From positions 186,001-250,000 of the forward strand of contig CM039196.1 in NCBI GenBank assembly GCA_008360975.2: DNA of 64,000 bases, read 5' to 3'. The translations under genes and the position numbers were made by a program. Below the pieces are notes generated by a model, which worked only from the letters and a program-made list of their open reading frames with translations, did not search any database and was not told the DNA's origin. Of the stretch, positions 1 to 12,000 are shown in pieces. Position 1 is the first letter of the stretch; every line of letters starts with the position of its first letter. Source of the DNA: Lichenostomus cassidix (lineage: Eukaryota; Chordata; Aves; Passeriformes; Meliphagidae).

Positions 1-734
1 CAGAAAACAGATGTACAAGCTACATAAAACCAGATAAGACAGCTACATTACGCAGTGTCTAAATAAATCCTACTGCATATCATCCCCTCTGTGCATAAAA
101 AAATTGCTGCTTCTTTTCGCTCAAGAAAACTCTTCTGTTCAGAATAATGACATGCCATTTTCTGTTGGTTTTGAAATCTCCCTAATTTCTTTGCCTAATA
201 ACTTTCCCAGTAGTTGTTTGAGGAGCCTCAGTATCTACTCCTGTACAGAAGCCATCTGTTTGTTTAGAACAGAACTATCCTACGCTGACACTCCTTGTTA
301 GTTTTATTTACTATTTCAGTTTCTTCTATTTATAGCAATGAGATGCATATCACTTTTAAAATGTAATTAATTCTTTTTCTGCTGACCTAAGGTTAATACT
401 ATGAGAAGATTATCAACTTTAAGTGTGACAAACAGGACGCACTGTATATTTTAAACGTCCAAAGACAGAAATAATTCCAGAAGGTGACATAAAGGAAGTG
501 ACAAACACTGCCTGACTCAGTGTGTCAAGAATAAGGAATCTTCTTGTAAAGACTAATGAAAATTCAATCAGAACATCAAATTAATTTACATGGTACAGAT
601 GAGTAGAAGACCCAGCAAGAGAAAGCTCACAGACAAAGGGTCAAGAAGGACAGAAACCTGGTGGTCTAATCCTCAGCTTCATCTTAGTGATCCTTGGATG
701 TCCTTGGTATTCACAAGGGCTGATCTCAAGTGGG

Positions 735-831
735 ATTTTGGGGCTTTTCTTTTTGGTTGGTTGGTTTTATTGTTAATTTGGGTTTGGTTGTGGGTGGTTT
801 TGGCCTTTGGGTTTTACTTTTTATTTTTTTG
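735..831. repeat. G/T-rich low-complexity tract
   Basis: This stretch is almost only G and T on the + strand. It includes GGTTGGTTGGTTTT at about 755-768 and further GGTTT units, and ends in a T-run. Such GGTTT/GTTTT strings are common in songbird genomes, which supports the organism call. An open frame crossing it gives a Trp/Leu/Val/Phe-rich peptide, which reflects composition and does not indicate a gene. Confidence 0.6.
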
Positions 832-2256
832 AGAATGGATCATCTTTCTACAAGAAGGCTGTATTTGGGGCTAACGATCAAGTTTTGGATAGGCAGTGCA
901 GGATTTTGTGTGTATGGGTTTGAGAAATGTCACATCCAAACCAGCAGGCAGTACCTGTATTTATTATCCTGTTTCTTAGTGTTTTGGCTGAGTCCCAAAG
1001 TCTTTAATCTGTTGTTGTGCCATAATCATTATTATCTAAATGGCACTGTTTCCTGACTGCATTGCTTTTAGGTCATTAATATTACCAGAATTCTGAAGTA
1101 AAATTATTTCTCAAAGTCCCTTAAGTAAATAAGACTGATAGCTTTATCACAGCACATGATCAGGAACTTACATGCTCTGATATTACAGTTCTTTTTGCAG
1201 AACTGAAAACTTTCAATTATATAATTTGTTGAATATTGATTGATGCCTTGGATTGTCAGCCTGTGCCAGTCTTTTCTGATCATCATTTTCGTGAAAGGTT
1301 ATTCTGCTTCAGCTTTCTCTGAAGTGGGATTTGGCATTTTTGCATTTTTGAAATGGAAAGTCAGTGATGAGATCTGTAGTCATAAGATGTTGTTATGTCA
1401 AAGAGCTCTCTGCCTCTGGAGCCATCAGCATGTGTGGTTCTATTGCAGACAGAAAACAAGCAGCTGCTGATGGCAAGGAGCAGTAGGGGAGCAACAGAGG
1501 GCTTAATTGTGCCCAAACTGCTCAATGTCTAGGGGCACCTGGCACCCTTAGGTAGGTTACATAGGTCTTTATTACAAAAATGTTTGTGAAAAAAAGCTCT
1601 CTCGTCTTTAGTGACACTCAAAGCGTTTTATTCCTAGAAATGCTAATTCACTGAGTCTGATGAGATATGATTTTTGAAGTGTACCCTCGAGGTGTCACAA
1701 GGCACTTCCAGAAATGAAGTTTCAGTGTGTCAGGTCTGTTAAGTAAAAAGCAAGGCGTAGATTCATTAGGAGAAGATTCATTACCTGCAGGAGTTACCTG
1801 CATTGTTCACGTGCAGCTCGTCAGACAAGACGTGGGGTTGAGCGTACAGCAGTAGAAATGGAAATGGGAAAGAAAACTCCTGGTGCGTGTGGCATTCCCA
1901 GAGAGCCAGGTGACCTCTCCCCTCTGGTAACTTGGAGAAGTGTGTCATCTGCTGGGGCACTTTGGCATCTCACATGAGGCTCTTGAAAAGCTTACAGGAC
2001 CAGAAAGGGTTTTTTGCTCCTTGGAAGCAGCTGTGCCCTTGTTTGCCCTTTGTGTCCTGAACGATCTGTGTTCAGACTAAGCAGATCTTTTGTCCTTCTG
2101 CTGATCTGTCATTTCCTAATCCAAAACCTCTGAGTCAATGGACAGACTGAATTCCTGGCTTTTAGCAATTCTGTCATGAAGCTGAACAGTTGAGGAATGA
2201 GTGCTATGGGATTGTTTTCTGTTGTCTCTCAGTTTTGGATTAAACAAGAAATATCC

Positions 2257-2286
2257 GGTTGTTTTTTGGTTTTTTTGGTTTTTTTT
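2257..2286. repeat. T/G-rich low-complexity tract
   Basis: Runs of six to eight T are separated by GG, the same composition class as the tract near 750. There is no unit regular enough to call a microsatellite. Confidence 0.55.
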
Positions 2287-3781
2287 GAAGTACATGTACA
2301 TGGTCAGACTCACGGATGTATTTATGATTGATTTTCTGGCTCATTGAAGAATAATAATAAAAAAATCCTTAAAAAAACTACCATAAACTATTTTTAGCAC
2401 TTTTGTGGTATTCTTCTGAAGGTGAATTTAATTTTGGATTTTCTCATACTAACATCAAGAATTTCTGCTACGCCTGAGATGTTTTCTGCTTACTTAGCAT
2501 ATTTAGATGGCTGACAATGAGACTATGCTGTGTTAAAACTCTGATTTACGTTTCCTATGGCATAAGGTGTAAAATTTTAAAGAAGGTATTAAAGTTTAAG
2601 TAAACTTCTTAGTGCATCCTTATCTTCCAAATCCTTGAGGGTGTGGGGGAAACCAATGATTTTTTTTCCCTTAGCTTTCTTATTTTGAGGAAGTAATAAC
2701 ATTCTGGGAAATTTTCATATTAGCTGAGAAACCTGATTAAATTAACAGAAAATAAGACAGATTAGAAACATATTTTCACAGAAATTAAAAAAAACACCCC
2801 AACACTGCATTAACTAAAGCTTCTTATTTCTTTTTCAGTGTGTTAAAATAAAACCATCTCAGTTGTGAGCTGCTAACCATTGTTCCAATGCTCTCTAGTA
2901 CTCTGCTAGCATTTCTCTGGAGACTCTCTGCACTCAGAAAATATTACTTTGACAGAATTCTAACACAATAAAATATATCAAGATCAGAGTTTTGCATCTT
3001 TAAAATAATCCAGAAATTTGGAGGTGAGCAATGAATAACTTCAGGGTGTTATTAATATATTCCTCCATGTATCATTATTTTACATACAAAATTCCTGTCA
3101 ACTGAATAGCTTAATTTATTGAGTAATGGGAAAAGATCTTGTTATACATCACACTTTCAAGGTCTTAATTTATTGTCTGAAAATGTCTGAAGCTTTAGGG
3201 ACTCACATGAGCTAAACTTTGGAATTTTTTTTAATAGCTTAGAAAACTGACATAATTTCTATAGCATAAACCCAAGTTAGCTTGTTAGTTTTTGTTAAAT
3301 GGCATTATCTAGAATAAATTGTTTTCCTTTCCTTTCAAACCAAAAGGTATAAATCTTAGACGGTTGGTCCTTGCAGCCATGTTCTACCTTGCATGATTTT
3401 GACACAATATCCAATTGTACTAACTTTTACATGGAGGTTGAAACATATCTCATTTAGGAAATATTTACATATAAACAAGGAAATGTGTCAGGGAAATCTG
3501 TTTAGTAGTAGTGCAATCAGTGCTGTAATTGATACTGGAAATCTTTCTAGGAGGACACTGTTTAGCAAAGCAGTAATGGCCTCATATATTGCACACAAAG
3601 GAAACCAGCAAATTGCACTGCTTATTTACCACCTTCATCAGTATAAGTAATATTATTATGTGAATGGTGTTTTTTTTCTATTTAGTAAATGCGCTTTGTC
3701 ATGACTCAGTAGACCAAGTGGCATTTTGTGCATGATTCTCTTTTCAGGATTTGTATCTGGGGGAGAGAAATTCAGTCAAAA

Positions 3782-3838
3782 GAACAACTCCAAACCCCAC
3801 ACTAATAAAAAATCTCAACCAAACCCAAAAAACCAGAA
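3782..3838. repeat. A/C-rich low-complexity tract
   Basis: The strand is dominated by A and C, with CAAACCCC, AACCAAACCC and AAAAAACC pieces. It is the complement-strand form of the GGTTT tracts seen elsewhere in the window. It may be the tail of an old retroelement insertion, but no body was recognised. Confidence 0.5.
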
Positions 3839-5690
3839 GTGTCTGAATGTCTGGTGGGATAATACAAACGATGAACATGAGAAAGCTTCACACAAAAGAG
3901 GAGTAGTGCTTTTAATCAAATGCAATAGTGTGTGGAGTGCACATATCACAGCATATTCTGTCTCATTGGTGCTTCTGACTGTATTGACTTTTAGAATGCA
4001 CAGTAGCCTCAGCTTTTCCCTGAACAAATTTCAAGAAATCACTCTAGTCACTTACTATGATCCACACTATCCCTTAGTGCTTCTAAATAACCACGGAGAT
4101 TTTGTGGGGAAGAACTGATCTGATTTGCACTCTGTACTGCTGGCAGTTTTGGGGGCTAACAGGTTCAGGGCACAGGTTTGCTGTCAAGTGAGCTGATAGC
4201 AAAGGTGGCACTGAAGAGGTTGAGCGCTAATTGTTCCCAGGATTCTCCTACCAAAAGAATTGCTTCCTTCTCTTTCCACCTTTTTCAAAGCCATCCAAAG
4301 CAGCAGCACAGAACATCCTCACCTGGGCAAGGTGATTAGAGACCCCCAGGGGTTTGAGGTCGACGCTTTCTCCCTTGAAAGGCTAAGACTCAGTCTGGGC
4401 AGAATTTGCTTTCTATTAACAGGACTCTATGACTGTAGCTTTGGCCTCTCTTCTCCCCTAATTCCTGTGCTGAATTCCCGGCATTACAGCAAGTGTAATT
4501 TTCTGTTTACTCTGTGTAGTTTCATTGATAGACAAATATTGAGGAAGTTTATTTGCTTGTGGGCAATGTTTTATTAAATATATTTCTGTCTTCCAGCACT
4601 GTTCTGATTCTTGGCTAAGAGCCCCAGTTTTACACGCAGTGGCCTGATGCTGGCTGCTCTGATGTGAGTCATTGCTATCTATTGAAACTAGCTGTGAAAA
4701 TAATAGACACAGCTCCAGGCTCGATATGTGGGTGCAGCTTATTTCCATTTGGGTTTAGATATCTTCCTTTCCTCAAGCACACAAGTATCTAATGTCTACC
4801 AAACGAAATATGTTATTAATCAAAATCTTCTGGCTCCTGGGTTCAGCAAGAACTCATAACTCTTCTATTTATGTTTTCTTTTCATTTTAAATGTTGACAC
4901 ATTTCTTGAGCCAATTCGTAAAAGTTCCCTTCATGTAACTTAGTAACAGCCTAAGAAACTGTGCCAGGACAGAATAATACATTTCCTTTAATTTTCATTG
5001 CTATGGTTATGTGAGTTTAATATTAAGTTACTAATTTGTTGGAGGTGAAGGCAATCAATATTAGAGTAAAAAAACTATGGATCTTAATATTGGTCTGAAC
5101 AAAAATGTAATATTTAACACTTACTGCCCTAGTGAGACATTGAGCAAAACACAAAATGATGATAAAGGCATAAGAAGGTTCTTAAATATGTTAGAAAGTT
5201 GTGGGATTCTGCCTGTCTGGAACTACCTCAGGAGCTGATGAAATGAGATTGAAGAGACACTTGTTCACCAGCAGGTAATGAGATCTGCCTGTGGCAAGGA
5301 TTAGGGTGTTTAAAACCGTGATAATCTGAGAGATGTAATCCAGACTGCTTTTGGAAGGTGTAATGTATTTCTGTAGAAATTGCAGGAAAAAAATAAAATG
5401 TTTACACTTTCTATTGCATTTAGTGTTCTGGCAATGAAATTTACCAATAATTTCAATAGAATAGTTTAAAATAAAGTATGACTGTGCTGTTTTCTAGTCA
5501 GGTTTTTAATACTTTTATATGAAGGCAGTAATTTTAAAATGACAATGAAAGTTACCTTTTCAGAGTAGTAACACATGAACTGAATTAAATAAGTCATTGG
5601 ATTGACTTGGATATATTTTGAAAAATCATTCTGAGTCAACATCAAAGTGACATGAGAATGAAAGTAGATTAATTTGCTTGAAGAAAATGG

Positions 5691-6010
5691 GTTTGTTAGC
5701 CTATTCCTCAGTCAAGGTCATTTGCATGCTTTAAACATGCTCCCGGACCAAAATTCTCAATGGAACCTTTCCATGAAATTCCAGTCACTTGAGCACAGAT
5801 TCACAGATTTCCTTCCTGTGTAAAGTCCTGCTATTTTAAGAGACCAGAAATTAAAGTATAGCAGGAAATTAAAAGGCAATGCAATTCCCAGGCTGCCAGT
5901 GAAGGCATATGTTAGTAATCACATTGTTAGTATCATTATTAGATGGAAATTTGCATCACTAAATCTATATTTAGGTAAACACATATCGTCCTTCCGATGC
6001 ATCCTTTTCA
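5691..6010. promoter_or_regulatory. Possible regulatory patch with octamer and NR half-site
   Basis: At 5712-5720 there is a full TCAAGGTCA, the extended monomer site used by NR5A/ERR-type nuclear receptors. It shares its last base with ATTTGCAT at 5720-5727, the POU octamer in reverse orientation. A second ATTTGCAT occurs near 5949, and several ATTA-type cores lie around it. The motifs are seen directly. That the patch is a working enhancer is an inference, and short motifs like these also arise by chance in AT-rich DNA. Confidence 0.2.
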
Positions 6011-9000
6011 TGTGGGAGTCTTTTTTTTGGTCCCTAGACCATTTAAAATTTATAAAGCAGAAAGTATTCTTAAATTTATTTTTTGATTTTTAACTCTATG
6101 AAATTGTCTTCTGGTGCTTTTTTGGGTTTTTTTGTTTGTTTTTGTTGTTTTATTGTTTTTTGTTTTGTTTCTTTTTTTTTTTTGTAAAGCTTAGTTCTCC
6201 TTAACTAATTACCTTTTGATGAAGAGTCTTTTTATTGCAAAATGTAGTAGTAGGGTCATATAAATTTAAGTTTACTTGATACATAGAAGAGTACTGTAGT
6301 AGTCTCAAAATGACAATTCCAGTTCTCTTGACCCATAAGAGAAATTTCCTCTTTTTGGCTCTTAGAAACTGGAATTTTTATTCTTCCATCCAGCATGCAT
6401 TGTGGCTACTACTGTAATTCTAAATATTTTTGTGGGTATGAAAAAACCCACAATGTTTCTAGAAGCTTAAAAGTCCACATGATTTATGTGCCCAACTCCT
6501 GAGATATTGTTGACTTGTTTTATTTTGCTGACAGACACAATATGTACAAGTTTTCTCCATAGTTATGGGGTCATCCCCCTCCTACTGGAATGTTTGCTGA
6601 GTGTGACATGGAAAAGTCAGAATTCCAGTTACATCTTTGTGTTCAGTGATGCTCACACTATAGATGTTTGGCTTATCTCAGTATCCCACTTGGAGCCATG
6701 ATGTTCTCAGCCAGGATGGAAAGGCTAAGAAGGAAAAAATTTTCCTCTTTATTGTGTTGATCTAATTTAGATGAATCACGGAAGGGTCACAGCTTTTCAT
6801 TACAGATAATCACTTTTATTAAATCACAGGCACCATTGTTTCTTCCCTCATACATATTGAGAGCCAGACTGGAAGTAATCCAAGCAGCTTAATTTTGGCC
6901 TGAAGTAGTAAGAGAAGGGAGAAGTTGTGTCTTTTAACCTGTATTTCATGCCACTGTTGTTTAGGGTTCCTAAGGAAAAAAAGGAGAGTGAAGACAGTTA
7001 ATAAATTATTATAAGAATCTAAGGGACACAACTATATCTTTAATGACATTTCCTAATATCTAATACTGAAGAAATAATTCGTTCTTTAGAAACATCTTGG
7101 ATATATTATTTTTCCTGCATTTGAATAATCAGTTGTGGTGCCTATCTGTTCTGTCTAGAAGACAATATTGCATCAGTTCTACTGTTCCTTTGTTATATCA
7201 CATAGGGGAAAATCTTACAAAAAACCTTTTGGAGATGTCTGGAGTAGGATTCCTTCCACCCTTTCACTTCCTTTCTGCTTCACTTGTCTCACTTCTAATT
7301 TGTCCATTTTTTGGTGCTCTCATTGGAAATATGTTTATTTTGTTATGGAACTACACCAAGACATGTATTTCCATTAACTTGGCTGTCCATGAAATCACAG
7401 GGTTTTTGAATTTCAGTGAAAGGTTTTATGTAATATGTGTATATAGGGCAAAAATAAGAGATTAAAAACTTTCTCAAAATCCTTCAGAAAAAAACCATGA
7501 ATATGGCAGAACAGCACTGTCAAAGTCCCGTGACTTCTATTTTGCTCATAAAAAGCTCTTCCTTTAGGTTCCAATAGATTGTGAAATCTGAGCAACCAAA
7601 CAAAAAAATTATAGTAGCAGAGAGTCAATATGAGTGTTTTATGAATCCAGGTGGATAAGAAACAAGAATTGATCTAATTCTATAAAGTCCCTTTCTGACC
7701 ATGTTAAGTGCTATAACTCAAACTTCTATTTATTTTGTTTGAACTCAATGTGGGAAAAAAAATCCATAAAATGAAATGCAACAGTAAATACAGAATGTTA
7801 GTGCTTGGGAGAAACGTCAAAACTGTCAGTACTTGTTGAAGAGTTACATTGTGAAAACATGGTTTATCTTTATATCTCTTTTACCTTTGTGCCTCTTACT
7901 GTCAATTCTAAGTCTGGAAAACTTCCTATTTATGCCTTGAATGGAATGCACATTATTTTCTGTTGGTATCCTGTTGTTTCAGCAATAGCTCACTGCCTGA
8001 ACAAAGGAGATTTCTGTAGTAAATTATTGCAAAATTATATAGCAATGTGGGCAACAGGAATATCTGCAGCAATGACCATTCTTTGAAATATTTTAGTATT
8101 TGATATCATTAAAATTATGTTGGGCATAAAAATCTGTATTTTATATTTTCTGAAAATGAGCAACAAATCATTGTTTATTCACTGAGCTTCCGCAGTTCCT
8201 ATGCACTTCAAAAATACAGCCTTGTGTTTTTAATGCATGGAAGAAATGTAGGCAGAAAGGTCTCTGTTGTGCAGGAGGGTAACGTGGCTTTACTTCCTGC
8301 ATTTCAACCAAATTGTGCCAGATTTATTGGCTAAAAATAAAAGCCAGAGCTTAAGCAGAAAGATGGCTCAGCAACTGAGAGTCATAAATTAAATACCCAA
8401 GTCATGTCATATGCCGTAAATTATATGTAGGAAATCACAGAGTTTTGAGATGATTTAGCCTAAACAACCTATAAATTGGTATAGTGACTGTGAGGTTACC
8501 AGAGACCTGGAAAAATTTGAAATGTATAGAATATAATTACTCATAGGAATCCTACTGGAGACAAGTTTGTTTAGTTTTATTACTGAAATAAACAAACTAC
8601 TTACTTTCTAACTTTAGTAGAAGAAGGAACTTTTTTATTTGCTTAGACACTTAGGTAGGTACTGTAATTTCAAATTCAGATCTAAAAAGTGAATTTAGGA
8701 GAGGTCAGATGGGGGTGAAGACTGAGAAACACTCAGGTCCGAAACAAAACGAAGCTTATAATTTGCTGTCAGAAGTAAATAATACATGAAGGAATATATT
8801 TGAGTTGACTCTACATTGCTTGTGCTCAAGTAGAAACTCAGTAGTTCTAGTTCTGGATCAGGAGTTGTTAAATGGCTTGATCAGAAGGTCAGGTGTGTTC
8901 TGACCTGGAACATTTTGCTGTTTTAGCCATGAACTCTTAAGTTCGTCTGGTCTGGCTATTTCTGCATAGTTTTTTACATCTCCAGAGTCCTGTATGAATG

Positions 9001-12000
9001 CTTTTAGCAATTCACTTGTCTCAATGTTCATGTTATACAGCTGTGTATGAGCACTGCAGCAGTGACCCCTGAACACGTGGGTTGTGTCTTGAGTGTGTCA
9101 CTGTCACAGTGCCTTGTTCTGTTACACACCCCAGAGGGAAGCAGAGCTCTGCACGACCTTGCAATGACTTACAGACATGGGGACATCATGCTCACCGAGA
9201 AGGTTTTACTGCTTCCCTGCAGCTGCAAAATTATTTCCTTCTTTTCATCTACAACTGAGGCTGTCTGTATTGTAATCTGGAATTAATAAACTTCCACTTT
9301 TTCTCCTTCATGACAACCACCACCACCAGTATTCTCTGTCATTTTTTCCCTGAACATATAGGAGGCATTACAGATTTAAGTTTATTTTAAAGATACTGAG
9401 AAAGAGATGTGCAGTGCAGCTGCTCTGAGCAAAGCAGGATGCATACAACATGAAGAGTTCACAGACAACTTCTGCTGTTCTTAACAGATAGCTAAGGGTG
9501 AGAGCTACTTACTGCTGTGTTTTTGGCTAATTAGATTAATTTTTCTTCCTTTATCTCCTAATGGATAAAAAGTAATTTACATATTCTTCTATATGAAATC
9601 CTTTTCACAGTGGAGGTGTTTGCTAGTGTAATTGAGGTGCTGTTTATCCAAGGTGGTGTCACTGCTGCTCAGTGGTTATTATGTGCATGTATTTCTTTGT
9701 GGTGCACAGCTCTGGAAACTTTGTGATGTAGAAATTTTCTGTATGATGAGAATTTGTCAAGATTACTAAATTACTAAAGAGAACAGGGATGAGGGGAGTG
9801 AATCCTTGGCAGAGACAGGGAATTGACTGGCATGTTAAACATGCACTGCATGCTTTCCTGTTACAGAATCTGTACAGAATCTGTGGAGAATTTCCGTTCT
9901 TGGAGGACCCCTGCTCTAATCTGAGTCACACTTCTCTATTCAGCCTTTGTTTTTTCTCATCTGGGAAGCCTCCCCTGGCTGAGATGTCTGTTTCTCTGTC
10001 AGATTCAATTGAACCCCAACAAGAATTAATGAAAGTGTTGTTAATGGGTAACGGAGAGAACACTGTAATGGAAGTCTCATTTCATTAGGAAGAGTAGCTT
10101 AATAATGGCTTAATAATGGCTTCATCTTTTGTTACTTAAATTATTTAGATAAACAACAACAGAACACAAGTACAAGGAGATAAAATGAAAATAAGACTTT
10201 TGTTTCCCTGCATGCCCTGTGTGATGGATAGTGGTGTGTGTGGCAAAGATCTTTTCTGGGGCGGCATATTTTTATACAAAGAATTTATAATTTTTTATAC
10301 AAATTTCTCCATTTCAGTGATTTTCTTTAGTTTTACTGCACGGTATCAGTTCTGAGTATATTAAAATGTATTAGAGGCCAGAGACATGCAAGGTGATGTG
10401 CCAGCAAGAGCAAAGTCGTGCAAATACCAAACACCTGACTGGGAATAGGCAGGAAAGGCATCAGAAAGTTTCACATTTGGTATCTTTTTTTATCTTTTAT
10501 AATTTTTTTCTTCTATTGTGTTTTCTTTTCCTTTTACTAGATCTCATGACTATGTGCTCAAAGTCATGCTGTTTCTAGATCTAATGATCTATTACTTTCT
10601 GAAATTCAGAACCTGTTTTTCTGACACGTCTGTTCCTTATAAGGTGGAAGTTACTAAGGTAGCAGCTGGGGGGAAGAACAAATATGCACCTGCAGGTCAC
10701 TTGGGTTTGAGTGATTCTTAGAAATGTATACAATTAAAGAGGAGTATGAGCCCTAGCTGAGAATTGAACAACAAGTGGCTAAATTATTCACACAGACCAA
10801 TTTTTGGTTCAGGTAGAAACTTCTGTTTGTAGTAAGTTCCCTCCAGCTTTGTAAAAGAACTAAGTTCATAGAGCTAAGCCTCTTACAATATGCAGTTCAA
10901 AGTCTGTAAATATGCACAGGGGATTAGGATTTATTTTGTAGTCTTTATGAAAGAAATGAAAACACGTTTAATGTAAAATGCAAATGTGGGAAGATGCAGG
11001 GACTTTGCATGAACTAATTCAAACATCATCAGATTTTATCTTTGTTTCTTCTTTTGTCTGTGTTAATATCCATGTTGGACTCCTTTTGAGTTACAGTAAG
11101 GTACAAAGAAATTTACTGTGGAAAAGGAAGTGAAATGTAAAACTGTTGTTTCTTTGACAAAGAGAAATTTTGAGGGAGGCCTACTAGTACTCAAAATGAA
11201 AAGCAATGAGTAGGATGTCTGAACCGCAAGCCTGTTTTTCACCTCACACCTGATACACACTGATCTGCTGATCGTATAAATGCAAATACTTGAAAATCAG
11301 ACTGCATTTCCCAGAGCAGACAACTGGGATAATCTATGAAAAAACTCACTTGGTCCTTTTAAAACATTCATTACCTGATGGCAGTGATTAGTCACTTCTC
11401 AATGTTCTTTTCAGAAGTCCTCTTGAATACCCTGAAATTTATTGAAAGATAGAACTGAAATAGTTTTAAGGATTGCAAATGTAAAAGCCCAAAATACTAT
11501 GGCAGCTACTCTTTCTATTGTGAGAAAAATCAGCTATTAATCACCGTTAAGGTAAAATCACACATTATGTCTGGTACACACATTAGTCTGAGCACTTAGC
11601 CTGTGTTGCCAAGTGAAACCCAAGAATTTAAGCTTCAATTCTTTATAATGCAAATAAATCTATTACATCAGAGGGTTTACTTTCCTTGAGTCAGCTGATA
11701 AGAAGAAACCTGCAATTCCCCCCATGGTTGATGGGGCAAGTTGCAAATAAAAAAGCTAATGGTTTAAATTATATTTAATTGGTGATGATGCTACTGGGCT
11801 TCAGTTTTCTCAATCCATTTCAACTTTTCTGTATTGTTGCAGGTTTGCTTTATTTAAATAATAATCTTTACTGCTTTTCCTTTTGGAAGAGCGGGGGACA
11901 AGACATGAACTGTCCATACTGCAGAGCTGAAATTTCCTACAGAAACAGGGCTGACATAAGACCTTGAAGTTGGCAGAAGTCAGGAAAAAAAATTGTGGTG

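Larger units (their letters stand above)
1..5690. other. No gene seen; AT-rich non-coding DNA
   Basis: No exon-like segment or recognisable protein was found on either strand. The open frames here are short, and their translations look like chance products of T-rich DNA. What stands out is low-complexity sequence, listed separately at about 735-831, 2257-2286 and 3782-3838. A single CACGTG E-box lies near 1808. The rest is ordinary AT-rich, CpG-poor sequence with no visible tandem array. Confidence 0.55.

Noticed and set aside
10500..10720. Strong pyrimidine tract ending in TAG followed by an open frame
   Set aside because: No matching donor, no recognisable protein, and the tract is part of a generally T-rich stretch.
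11779..11967. Open frame ending with CPYCRAE, reminiscent of the last Cys pair of a RING finger
   Set aside because: Only one CxxC is present. The earlier Cys/His ligands of a RING domain are absent upstream, where the frame is hydrophobic and T-rich.
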